This document shows positions 27,132 to 35,093 of a stretch of DNA of 64,000 nt, one piece after another. The notes beneath the pieces were generated by a model. That model searched no databases. It saw only the letters and a program-made list of their open reading frames with translations, and was not told the DNA's origin. Made by a program: the position numbers and the translations under genes. The DNA is taken from positions 558,001-622,000 of the forward strand of contig NZ_JANUHB010000003.1 in the NCBI RefSeq assembly GCF_024756255.1. Direction: 5' to 3'. The stretch's first letter is position 1, and the number at the start of each line of letters is the position of its first letter. This DNA comes from Massilia agilis (GTDB lineage: Bacteria; Pseudomonadota; Gammaproteobacteria; Burkholderiales; Burkholderiaceae_D).

Positions 27132-27150
27132 TAGGACACGACGTGTCCTA
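27132..27150. promoter_or_regulatory. Perfect 19-bp palindrome, likely operator of the XRE-cupin regulator
   Basis: Nine-bp arms TAGGACACG and CGTGTCCTA around a single A at 27141. On the minus strand a -10-like TATGAT (27133 to 27128) overlaps the left arm, and on the plus strand TACAAT (27154-27159) begins just after the right arm. A protein bound here could repress the aldolase operon and the regulator gene together. Confidence 0.75.
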
Positions 27151-27153
27151 CTG

Positions 27154-27159
27154 TACAAT
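27154..27159 (+). promoter_or_regulatory. -10 element of the XRE-cupin gene
   Basis: TACAAT, five of six bases to consensus, 27 bases before the ATG at 27187 and four bases from the operator palindrome. No clear -35 is present at normal spacing, in line with regulated transcription. Confidence 0.45.
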
Positions 27160-27186
27160 AGATTTTCCATATCGTGGGTGCAGGCT

Positions 27187-27738
27187 ATGACTATCAGGCT
27201 GAAACTGCTGCGCAAGCAGAAGGGCTGGTCGCTCGAGGTGCTCGCCGAGCAGACCGGCCTGACCAAGAGTTACCTGTCGAAGGTGGAGCGAGGCGTGAGC
27301 GTGCCGTCGATCGCGGTCGCGCTCAAGCTGTCCAAGGCGCTCGGCGTCGAGGTGGGCGACCTGTTCTCCGAGGCGCGCAACCGCGAGGCGGTCGTCATCA
27401 CGCGCGCGGCGCAGCGCACGCGCATTGGCGACCCAAAATCGAGCGCGCGCAAAGTGGAGGGTATTGCCACCGAGGTGGCTCCCAAGCGCATGCTGCCTTT
27501 CGTGGCCTGGCCGTCCGCCGAGTTCTCGGCGTCGGGTTACAAGGAGCATGAAGGCGAGGAGCTGCTGTTCGTCCACCGCGGCGCCATCGAGCTCGAATTT
27601 CCCAACGAGACCGTGCGCCTCGACGAAGGCGACTCCGTCTACTTCAATGCGCTGATCCCGCACCGGATGCGCAGTGTCGGCCCGGTGCAAGCGGAGGTGC
27701 TCGTCGTCGTCAGCAACGACGAGGAAGACGGGGCCTGA
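27187..27738 (+). CDS. XRE family transcriptional regulator with cupin domain
   Basis: 183 residues. An N-terminal Cro/C1-type HTH (residues about 5-60, LLRKQKGWSLEVLAEQTGLT and SYLSKVERGVSVPS) is joined to a C-terminal cupin (about 105-175, GEELLFVHRGAIELEF, LDEGDSVYFNALIPHRMR). Such regulators sense small organic ligands. It is divergent from the aldolase operon with a perfect palindrome between them, so local control of that operon is the likely job. Stop at 27738; a 7-bp inverted repeat follows (27743-27767) without a T tail. Confidence 0.9.
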   Translation: MTIRLKLLRKQKGWSLEVLAEQTGLTKSYLSKVERGVSVPSIAVALKLSKALGVEVGDLFSEARNREAVVITRAAQRTRIGDPKSSARKVEGIATEVAPKRMLPFVAWPSAEFSASGYKEHEGEELLFVHRGAIELEFPNETVRLDEGDSVYFNALIPHRMRSVGPVQAEVLVVVSNDEEDGA

Positions 27739-27776
27739 CGCCTGCGAAGCACGAACGAACCTTCGCATGCTACGAA

Positions 27777-27826
27777 CGGACTAGTCCCCCTCTTGTCGTA
27801 CTAGCCCATCCGGCGCATCGGACTAG
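27777..27826 (+). promoter_or_regulatory. Regulatory region upstream of narK1 with repeated CGGACTAG
   Basis: CGGACTAG occurs at 27777-27784 and again at 27819-27826, 42 bases apart (centre to centre). Between them TACTAGC and TAGCCCAT approach the NarL heptamer TACYYMT. The same octamer stands before narG at 31277. No FNR-type TTGAT-N4-ATCAA is visible. Motif meaning is inferred from repetition. Confidence 0.45.
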
Positions 27827-27922
27827 GCAGCCTGCAGGGTCTCGTGCAGCCCTCTGGCGAATGGTCCGCGCAGCCAGCCACAACTAAGCTTTCTCCATCC
27901 GTTATTGGGATTGGAGAAGCAC

Positions 27923-29170
27923 GTGTCTATTCAACGCAAGCCCCTGTCTGTCCTCATCAGCAGTACCTTTGCCTTCACCATCTGTTTTGCGGTCTGGATG
28001 ATGTTTGCGGTGCTGGGCATCCCCATCAAGACCCAGCTTGGCCTGAACGAAACGCAGTTCGGGCTCCTCGCGGCCACGCCGGTGCTCACCGGCTCGCTGG
28101 TGCGCGTCCCGCTTGGGATCTGGACCGACCGCTACGGCGGGCGCATCGTCCTGTTCGTGCTGATGCTGTCCGCCGTGATCCCGGTCGCCCTGATCAGCTA
28201 CGCCACCGAATACTGGCAGTTCCTGCTGCTGGGCCTTGGCGTGGGCCTGGCTGGCGGCTCGTTCTCGGTCGGCACGCCGTACGTGGCGCGCTGGTTCTCG
28301 AAAGAGCGCAAGGGCCTGGCGATGGGCGTCTTCGGCGCCGGTAACTCGGGCTCGGCGCTCACCAAGTTCGTCGCCCCGGCCATCATCGCAGCCTGGGGCT
28401 GGCAGGCGGTGCCGCGCGTGTTCGCGATCGCGCTCTTCGCCACCGCCGTCATCTTCTGGCTGTTCTCGTACACCGATCCGTCGCACGTGGGCACCGGGGG
28501 CTCCAGCTTTGCCCAGCAGCTCAAGGTGCTCAAGGACCCGCGCGTGCTGCGCTACTGCCAGTACTACTCGGTGGTGTTCGGCGGCTACGTCGGGCTGGCG
28601 CTGTGGATGACCAAATACTACGTGGCCGAATACGGCTTCACGATGTCCACTGCCGCGCTGCTTGCCGCCTGCTTTTCGCTGCCGGGCGGCGCTGTGCGCG
28701 CGGTTGGCGGCTGGATCTCCGACAAGTACGGCGCCTACAAGGTCACCTGGTACGTGATGTGGGTGATGTGGGTGTGCCTGTTCCTGCTGTCGTACCCGCA
28801 GACCAGCATGACCATCAAGACCGTCAACGGCGCGCTGAACCTGAACCTGGCCTTGACCCCGTGGATGTTCACCGCGCTGCTGTTCGTGGTCGGCGTGGCC
28901 ATGGCGATCGGTAAAGCCTCCGTCTTCAAGTTCATCGGCGACGAATTCACCGACAACATCGGCGCCGTCTCGGGTGTGGTGGGGCTGGCCGGCGGCCTGG
29001 GCGGCTTCATCCTGCCGATCATGTTCGGCGCCCTGGTCGACCTGACCGGCGTGCGCTCCAGCGCATTCATGCTGCTGTACGGGACGGTCTGCGTATCGCT
29101 GGTCAGCATGCACTTTTCCTTCAAGCCCGCGCGGGCCGGCGCTGCCACGCTCGCGCCCCGCGCGGCTTGA
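27923..29170 (+). CDS. narK1: NarK1-type nitrate transporter (MFS)
   Basis: 415-residue, 12-helix major-facilitator protein of the nitrate/nitrite porter family. Visible: VRVPLGIWTDRYGGR after helix 2, the family segments GVGLAGGSFSVGTPYVARWF and AMGVFGAGNSGSALTKF, and VGLAGGLGGFILPIMFGALV near the end. GTG 27923 was chosen because GGAG lies six bases upstream; a TTG six codons earlier has no SD. The type-1 assignment (nitrate/proton symport) is by similarity. It is the first gene of narK1-narK2-carbonic anhydrase, ahead of narGHJI. Confidence 0.9.
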   Translation: MSIQRKPLSVLISSTFAFTICFAVWMMFAVLGIPIKTQLGLNETQFGLLAATPVLTGSLVRVPLGIWTDRYGGRIVLFVLMLSAVIPVALISYATEYWQFLLLGLGVGLAGGSFSVGTPYVARWFSKERKGLAMGVFGAGNSGSALTKFVAPAIIAAWGWQAVPRVFAIALFATAVIFWLFSYTDPSHVGTGGSSFAQQLKVLKDPRVLRYCQYYSVVFGGYVGLALWMTKYYVAEYGFTMSTAALLAACFSLPGGAVRAVGGWISDKYGAYKVTWYVMWVMWVCLFLLSYPQTSMTIKTVNGALNLNLALTPWMFTALLFVVGVAMAIGKASVFKFIGDEFTDNIGAVSGVVGLAGGLGGFILPIMFGALVDLTGVRSSAFMLLYGTVCVSLVSMHFSFKPARAGAATLAPRAA

Positions 29171-29197
29171 GCCTTGATTCCTTTTGGGGAGTACAAC

Positions 29198-30583
29198 ATG
29201 AGCAAATACCTGATACAGACCTGGGAACCCGAGTTCCCGGCATTTTGGCGCGACACCGGCAAGAGTACGGCTGACCGCAACCTGTGGATCTCGATCCCGG
29301 CCCTGCTGCTGGCCTTCGCCGTGTGGATGGTGTGGAGCGCGGTGGTGGTGCACCTGCCGTCGATCGGCTTCAAGTTCAGCACCAACCAGCTGTTCTGGCT
29401 GGCCGCGCTGCCCGGCCTGTCCGGAGCAACGCTGCGCATCTTCTACTCGTTCATGGTGCCCATCTTCGGCGGGCGCAAGTGGACCACGATCTCCACTGCC
29501 TCGCTGCTGCTGCCCGCCGCCGGCATCGGCTTTGCGGTGCAGGACCCGAACACCAGCTACCCGACCATGCTGGTGCTGGCGCTGCTGTGCGGCTTCGGCG
29601 GCGGCAACTTCGCTTCGTCGATGGCCAACATCAGCTTCTTCTATCCCAAGGCGCAGAAGGGCTACGCGCTCGGCATGAACGCGGGCCTGGGCAACCTGGG
29701 CGTATCGGTGGTGCAGTTCGTGGTGCCGCTGGTGATCACGGGCGCGGTGTTCGGCGCCCTCGGCGGCGAGTCGCAGGCCGTGGTCAAGAACGGCGAGACC
29801 AGCCAGATGTGGCTGCAGAACGCGGGCTTCATCTGGGTGCCGTTCATCCTGCTCGCTACCCTGGCTGCGTGGTTCGGCATGAACGACCTGGCCCCGGCCA
29901 AGGCCTCGTTCAGCGAGCAGGCCGTGATCTTCAAGCGCAAGCACAACTGGCTCATGTGCTGGCTGTACACCGGCACCTTCGGCTCGTTCATCGGCTATTC
30001 GGCGGCGTTCCCGCTGCTGATCAAGAGCGAATTCCCGGACGTGAACCCGCTGCAGTATGCGTTCCTGGGCCCGCTCGTGGGCGCGCTGGCGCGCGTGGCC
30101 GGCGGCTACATCTCGGACAAGCTGGGCGGCGCACGCGTGACGCTGTGGACCTTCCTGGTGATGATCGGCGCGGTGATGGGCGTGCTGTCGTTCGCGCCGG
30201 CGCACGGCGCGGCCGGTAACTTCCACGGCTTCTTCTGGATGTTCATGCTGCTGTTCGCCGCCTCGGGCGTGGGCAACGCATCGACCTTCCGCATGATCCC
30301 GGTGATCTTCATGACCGAACGCCAGCGCGAGGCGGCCGGCAAGGACAAGGCGGCGCAGGACCAGGCGATCGTGGACGCCAACAAGGAGAGCGCCGCGGTG
30401 CTCGGCTTCACCTCGGCCGTGGCGGCCTATGGCGCCTTCTTCATCCCGAAGAGCTACGGCACCTCGATCGCACTGACCGGCAGCCCGAACGCGGCGCTGT
30501 GGGCCTTCATCGCCTATTACGTGACCTGCGTCGTGATCACCTGGTGGCACTACGCGCGGCGCAACGCGCCGATGCCCTGCTGA
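29198..30583 (+). CDS. narK2: NarK2-type nitrate/nitrite antiporter (MFS)
   Basis: 461-residue MFS transporter, longer than NarK1 owing to loops between helices 6-7 and 10-11. Hallmarks: WMVWSAVVVHLPSIGFKF, GFGGGNFASSMANISFFYP and GYALGMNAGLGNLGVSVVQF, the nitrate signatures of NarK, and later VAGGYISDKLGGARVT. The likely job is to exchange nitrate for the nitrite made by NarG in the cytosol. ATG 29198 follows a GGGGA SD. It begins 27 bases after narK1. Confidence 0.93.
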   Translation: MSKYLIQTWEPEFPAFWRDTGKSTADRNLWISIPALLLAFAVWMVWSAVVVHLPSIGFKFSTNQLFWLAALPGLSGATLRIFYSFMVPIFGGRKWTTISTASLLLPAAGIGFAVQDPNTSYPTMLVLALLCGFGGGNFASSMANISFFYPKAQKGYALGMNAGLGNLGVSVVQFVVPLVITGAVFGALGGESQAVVKNGETSQMWLQNAGFIWVPFILLATLAAWFGMNDLAPAKASFSEQAVIFKRKHNWLMCWLYTGTFGSFIGYSAAFPLLIKSEFPDVNPLQYAFLGPLVGALARVAGGYISDKLGGARVTLWTFLVMIGAVMGVLSFAPAHGAAGNFHGFFWMFMLLFAASGVGNASTFRMIPVIFMTERQREAAGKDKAAQDQAIVDANKESAAVLGFTSAVAAYGAFFIPKSYGTSIALTGSPNAALWAFIAYYVTCVVITWWHYARRNAPMPC

Positions 30584-30601
30584 GGCAGGGCGGGGCTGCC
30601 C

Positions 30602-31261
30602 ATGGAAGACATCGAACGCTTCATCGAAGGCTTCGGCCGCTTCCAGAAGCAGTATTTCGGGGCCGGCCACCCGCTGTTCGCGTCCCTGCGCGAGGGGCAG
30701 CACCCATCCACGCTGGTGATCGGCTGCTGCGACTCGCGCGTGGACCCGGCGCTGCTCACCGACAGCGCGCCGGGCGACATGTTCGTGGTGCGGAACATCG
30801 CCAACCTGGTCCCGCCATGCACGCCGCAAGCCCCGCCGGGCGTGAGCTCGGCGATCGAGTTCGCCGTCTGTAACCTGCAGGTCGAGCGCGTCATCGTGCT
30901 CGGCCACGCGCGCTGCGGCGGCATTGCCGCACTGATGGCGCCGCGCCAGCTGGCGCCGGAAACCGATTTCGTCGGGCGCTGGATGAAGATCGCCGAACCG
31001 GTGCGGCAAAGGATCGAAAGCGGCTACCAGCACCGCAGCCCCGATGAGCGGCGCCGCCTGCTCGAGCAGGCCAGCATCCTGCAATCGCTGGACAACCTCA
31101 TGACCTATCCGTGGATCGCCAGCCGCGTGGCGCAGGGCTCGCTCAAGCTGCATGGTTGGTACTTCGACATGGAATGCGGCGCGCTGATGGCCTACTCGGC
31201 GCGCCAGCAGTGCTTCCTGCCGATGGTGCCGGCGGCGCAGGCCGGGCCGCGGGCGGCATAG
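30602..31261 (+). CDS. Beta-class carbonic anhydrase
   Basis: 219-residue zinc enzyme that interconverts CO2 and bicarbonate, presumably cytosolic. Zinc ligands and the active-site pair are in VIGCCDSRVDP (Cys and Asp-x-Arg dyad) and GHARCGGIAAL (His and Cys). No signal peptide. It begins 18 bases after narK2 and ends 133 bases before narG, so it is embedded in the nitrate respiration locus; the SD is weak and it probably depends on narK transcription. A carbonic anhydrase here is not a standard Nar component. Confidence 0.92.
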   Translation: MEDIERFIEGFGRFQKQYFGAGHPLFASLREGQHPSTLVIGCCDSRVDPALLTDSAPGDMFVVRNIANLVPPCTPQAPPGVSSAIEFAVCNLQVERVIVLGHARCGGIAALMAPRQLAPETDFVGRWMKIAEPVRQRIESGYQHRSPDERRRLLEQASILQSLDNLMTYPWIASRVAQGSLKLHGWYFDMECGALMAYSARQQCFLPMVPAAQAGPRAA

Positions 31262-31276
31262 GCATTTAGCGCTAGA

Positions 31277-31326
31277 CGGACTAGTACTTCCAGAAGCGCG
31301 CATTCGCCTGTTATGCGAATACCCAT
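31277..31326 (+). promoter_or_regulatory. narG upstream region with CGGACTAG and a NarL-type heptamer
   Basis: CGGACTAGT at 31277-31285 repeats the motif before narK1. TACCCAT at 31320-31326 matches the NarL heptamer consensus TACYYMT exactly, and TACTTCC at about 31285 matches six of seven. An inverted pair ATTCGC / GCGAAT with a 7-base gap lies between them. narL itself is encoded at 41800. No FNR box seen. Confidence 0.5.
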
Positions 31327-31394
31327 CAGACAGGCCGCTGCTTAGACTGCCTACTGACGTTTTGACCCCTACAAGGCGCAAGCCTGGAGAGCAG

Positions 31395-34300
31395 ATGAGT
31401 CACTTTTTGGATCGATTGAAGTTCTTTTCCCGCGAGACCTTCGCGGATGGCCACGGCGCCGTCGTGGCCGAGGACCGCACCTGGGAGAAGGCATACCGCC
31501 AGCGCTGGCAGCACGACAAGATCGTGCGCTCGACGCATGGCGTGAACTGCACCGGTTCGTGCAGCTGGAAGGTCTACGTGAAGAACGGCCTGATCACCTG
31601 GGAGACCCAGCAGACCGACTACCCGCGCACCCGTCCCGACCTGCCCAACCACGAGCCGCGCGGCTGCCCGCGCGGCGCCAGCTATTCGTGGTACGTGTAC
31701 TCCGCGCAGCGCGTGAAGTACCCAATGGTGCGCGGCCGGCTGATGAAGATGTGGCGCCAGGCGCGCATGTCGATGGACCCGGTGTCGGCCTGGGAGTGGG
31801 TGAGCCAGGACCCGGACCGCGCGCGCCAGTACAAGTCGGTGCGCGGCCAGGGCGGTTTCGTGCGCGCCACCTGGGACGAGGTGAACGAGATGATCGCCGC
31901 CGCCAACGCGTTCACGGTCAAGCGCTACGGGCCGGACCGCGTGGTCGGCTTTTCGCCGATCCCGGCCATGTCGATGGTGAGCTACGCCGCCGGCACGCGC
32001 TACCTGTCGCTGATCGGCGGCGTGGCGCTCAGCTTCTACGACTGGTACTGCGACCTGCCGCCGGCAAGTCCCCAGGTGTGGGGCGAGCAGACCGACGTGC
32101 CGGAATCGGCCGACTGGTACAACTCGACCTTCCTGATGGTGTGGGGCTCGAACGTGCCGATGACGAGGACGCCCGACGCCCACTTCTACACCGAGGTGCG
32201 CTACAAGGGCACCAAGACCGTGGCGGTGTCGTCCGACTTTGGCGAGATGGCCAAGTTCGGCGACATTTGGCTCGCGCCCAAGCAGGGCACCGACGCTGCG
32301 CTGGCGATGGCGATGGGCCACGTGATCCTGTCCGAGTACCATGCCACCGGCAAGTCCGAGTACTTCCGCTCGTACGCCAAGCAGTACACCGACTTCCCGA
32401 TGCTGGTGCTGCTCAAGGAGCACGAGGGCAAGCTGGTGCCGGACTACTTCCTGCGCGCCTCGCACCTGGCCCGCAACCTGGACGAAACCAACAATCCCGA
32501 ATGGAAGACGCTCGTGATCGACGAGGCCAGCGGAGACATCGTGGCGCCCACCGGTTCGATCGGCTTCCGTTGGGGCGAGAGCGGCAAGTGGAACCTGGAG
32601 CAAAAGAGTGCGAACGGCACGGCCATCGACCCCCTGCTGTCGCTGGCTGGCTGCCGCGACGAGATCGCCGTGGTCGGCTTCCCGTATTTCGGCGGCGATG
32701 ACCATGACCCGCTCCTGCTGCGTAACGTGCCGGTCAAGCACCTGCAGCTGGCCGACGGCAGCATCGCCAAGGTGGCGACGGTCTACGACCTGACGCTCGC
32801 GAACTACGGCGTGGACCGCGGCTTTGGCGGCGCCAACGTGGCGCGCGACTACGGCGACGACGTGCCCTACACGCCCGCCTGGCAAGAGAAGCACACCGGC
32901 GTGAAAGCCGCCGACGTGATCACGGTGGCGCGCCAGTTCGCGGACAACGCCGACAAGACCCGTGGCAAGAGCATGGTGATTGTTGGCGCGGCGCTGAACC
33001 ACTGGTACCACATGGACATGACCTACCGCGGCATCATCAACATGCTGATGATGTGCGGCTGCGTAGGCCAGTCCGGCGGCGGCTGGGCGCACTACGTGGG
33101 CCAGGAGAAGCTGCGCCCCCAAACCGGCTGGACGCCGCTGGCGTTCGCCCTCGACTGGCAGCGCCCGTCGCGCCAGATGAACGGCACCTCGTTCTTCTAT
33201 GCGCACACCAGCCAGTGGCGCCACGAAAAGCTGCCTGCCTCCGCGATCGCCGCGCCGACCGCCGGCAGCGAGGTGGAAAGCATGGCGCTGATCGACTTCA
33301 ACGCCAAGGCCGAGCGCCTCGGCTGGCTGCCGTCGGCGCCGCAGCTTGAAACCAACCCGCTGGACGTGACCAGCCGGGCGCGCGCCGCCGGGCAGGATCC
33401 GGTGCAGTTCGCGGTGGAGCAGATGCGCCAGTCCAAGCTGAGCTTCTCGTGCGACGATCCGGACAACCCGGCCAACTTCCCGCGCAACATGTTCGTCTGG
33501 CGCTCGAACATCCTGGGCAGCTCGGGCAAGGGCCACGAGTACTTCCTCAAGTACCTGCTCGGCACGCAGAACGCCGTCAACAGCGACGAATCGGACTGCA
33601 TCAAGCCGCGCGACGTGAAGGTGCGCCCGGCGGCGGAGGGCAAGCTGGACCTGCTGGTGGTGCTCGACTTCCGCATGTCCACCACTTGCCTGTACGGCGA
33701 CATCGTGCTGCCCACCGCCACCTGGTACGAGAAGGACGACCTGAACACGTCGGACATGCACCCGTTCATCCACCCGCTGTCCGAAGCCGTGCAGCCGCTG
33801 TGGCAGTCGCGCTCGGACTGGGAGATCTACAAGGGCATCGCCAAGAAATTCAGCGAGATTGGCGGCGAACTGCTGGGCAAGTGCGAGGACCTGGTGCTCA
33901 CGCCGCTGATGCACGACACCCCGGGCGAACTGGGCCAGCCGTTCGATCCGAAGGACTGGCGCGCCGGCGAATGCGAGCCGGTTCCGGGCAAGACCATGCC
34001 GGCGATGACCGTCGTCGCGCGTGACTACGCCGACGTGTACCGCAAGTACACCTCGGTCGGCCCGCTGCTCGAGACCGTCGGCAACGGCGGCAAGGGCATC
34101 TCGTGGAAGACCGGCCACGAGGTCGAGCTGCTGCGCGGGATTAACCGCACGGTGCAGGAGGAGGGCGTCTCGAAGGGCCAGCCGCGGCTGGACAGCGCGA
34201 TCGACGCGGCCGAGATGATCCTGGCGCTGGCGCCGGAGACCAACGGCCATGTTGCGGTCAAGGCATGGGAGGCGCTGTCGAAGATCACCGGGCGCGACCA

Positions 34301-35090
34301 CACCCACCTGGCCAAGCCGCGCGAGCACGACACGATTCGCTTCCGCGACGTGCAGGCGCAGCCGCGCAAGATCATCTCCTCGCCCACCTGGTCGGGGCTG
34401 GAGTCGGAAGAGGTCAGCTACAACGCCGGCTACACCAACGTGCACGAGCTGATCCCCTGGCGCACGCTCACCGGGCGCCAGCAGTTCTACCAGGACCACC
34501 GCTGGATGCGCGACTTTGGCGAGGGCTTTTGCGTGTACAAGCGCGCCATCGACACGCGCACCATCGCGCCGATGCTGGGCGCGCGCCCGAACGGCAACCA
34601 GGAGATCGTCCTCAACTGGATCACGCCGCACCAGAAGTGGGGCATCCACTCGACCTACTCGGACAACCTGCGCATGCTCACGCTCTCGCGCGGCGGTCCC
34701 CACGTGTGGGTGTCGGAGGCCGACGCCAAGCAGGCCGGAATCGTGGACAACGACTGGATCGAGGTGTTCAACGTGAACGGCACGCTCACCGCGCGCGCCG
34801 TGGTCAGCCAGCGCGTGCCGCCCGGGATGACCCTGATGTACCACGCCCAAGAAAAGATCGTCAACGTGCCCGGCGCGGAGACCTCGAAGATGCGCGGCGG
34901 TATCCACAACTCGGTGACACGCGCGGTGATTAAGCCGACCCACATGATCGGCGGTTACGCGCAGCTGGCCTGGGGTTTCAATTATTACGGCACCGTCGGT
35001 TCGAACCGCGACGAATTCGTCGTGGTCCGCAAGATGGCCAAGATCGACTGGCTCGAGCGTCCGATGCCCGGCGCCGCCACGGGAGAGTAA
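31395..35090 (+). CDS. narG: Respiratory nitrate reductase alpha subunit
   Basis: 1,231-residue catalytic subunit, cytoplasmic side of the inner membrane, reducing nitrate to nitrite at a bis-MGD molybdenum centre. The FS0 cluster region HGVNCTGSCSWKVYVKNG and NHEPRGCPRGASYSWY are intact, and the Mo-ligand Asp region WGSNVPMTRTPDAHF is present. No Tat signal beyond the short N-terminus usual for NarG. ATG 31395 follows GGAGA. It is separated by three bases from narH. Length matches the E. coli protein (about 1,247). Confidence 0.98.
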   Translation: MSHFLDRLKFFSRETFADGHGAVVAEDRTWEKAYRQRWQHDKIVRSTHGVNCTGSCSWKVYVKNGLITWETQQTDYPRTRPDLPNHEPRGCPRGASYSWYVYSAQRVKYPMVRGRLMKMWRQARMSMDPVSAWEWVSQDPDRARQYKSVRGQGGFVRATWDEVNEMIAAANAFTVKRYGPDRVVGFSPIPAMSMVSYAAGTRYLSLIGGVALSFYDWYCDLPPASPQVWGEQTDVPESADWYNSTFLMVWGSNVPMTRTPDAHFYTEVRYKGTKTVAVSSDFGEMAKFGDIWLAPKQGTDAALAMAMGHVILSEYHATGKSEYFRSYAKQYTDFPMLVLLKEHEGKLVPDYFLRASHLARNLDETNNPEWKTLVIDEASGDIVAPTGSIGFRWGESGKWNLEQKSANGTAIDPLLSLAGCRDEIAVVGFPYFGGDDHDPLLLRNVPVKHLQLADGSIAKVATVYDLTLANYGVDRGFGGANVARDYGDDVPYTPAWQEKHTGVKAADVITVARQFADNADKTRGKSMVIVGAALNHWYHMDMTYRGIINMLMMCGCVGQSGGGWAHYVGQEKLRPQTGWTPLAFALDWQRPSRQMNGTSFFYAHTSQWRHEKLPASAIAAPTAGSEVESMALIDFNAKAERLGWLPSAPQLETNPLDVTSRARAAGQDPVQFAVEQMRQSKLSFSCDDPDNPANFPRNMFVWRSNILGSSGKGHEYFLKYLLGTQNAVNSDESDCIKPRDVKVRPAAEGKLDLLVVLDFRMSTTCLYGDIVLPTATWYEKDDLNTSDMHPFIHPLSEAVQPLWQSRSDWEIYKGIAKKFSEIGGELLGKCEDLVLTPLMHDTPGELGQPFDPKDWRAGECEPVPGKTMPAMTVVARDYADVYRKYTSVGPLLETVGNGGKGISWKTGHEVELLRGINRTVQEEGVSKGQPRLDSAIDAAEMILALAPETNGHVAVKAWEALSKITGRDHTHLAKPREHDTIRFRDVQAQPRKIISSPTWSGLESEEVSYNAGYTNVHELIPWRTLTGRQQFYQDHRWMRDFGEGFCVYKRAIDTRTIAPMLGARPNGNQEIVLNWITPHQKWGIHSTYSDNLRMLTLSRGGPHVWVSEADAKQAGIVDNDWIEVFNVNGTLTARAVVSQRVPPGMTLMYHAQEKIVNVPGAETSKMRGGIHNSVTRAVIKPTHMIGGYAQLAWGFNYYGTVGSNRDEFVVVRKMAKIDWLERPMPGAATGE

Positions 35091-35093
35091 AGC

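Noticed and set aside
26275..27132. 285-residue version of the aldolase starting at 27132
   Set aside because: Its first 25 residues lack family similarity and cover the regulatory palindrome; TTG 27057 has an AGGAG at ideal distance.
27902..31381. Minus-strand frame of 1,159 codons opposite narK1, narK2 and carbonic anhydrase
   Set aside because: Shadow frame with no domain character.
27777..31394. FNR binding site in the nar upstream regions
   Set aside because: Looked for TTGAT-N4-ATCAA before narK1 and narG; no match close enough to call.
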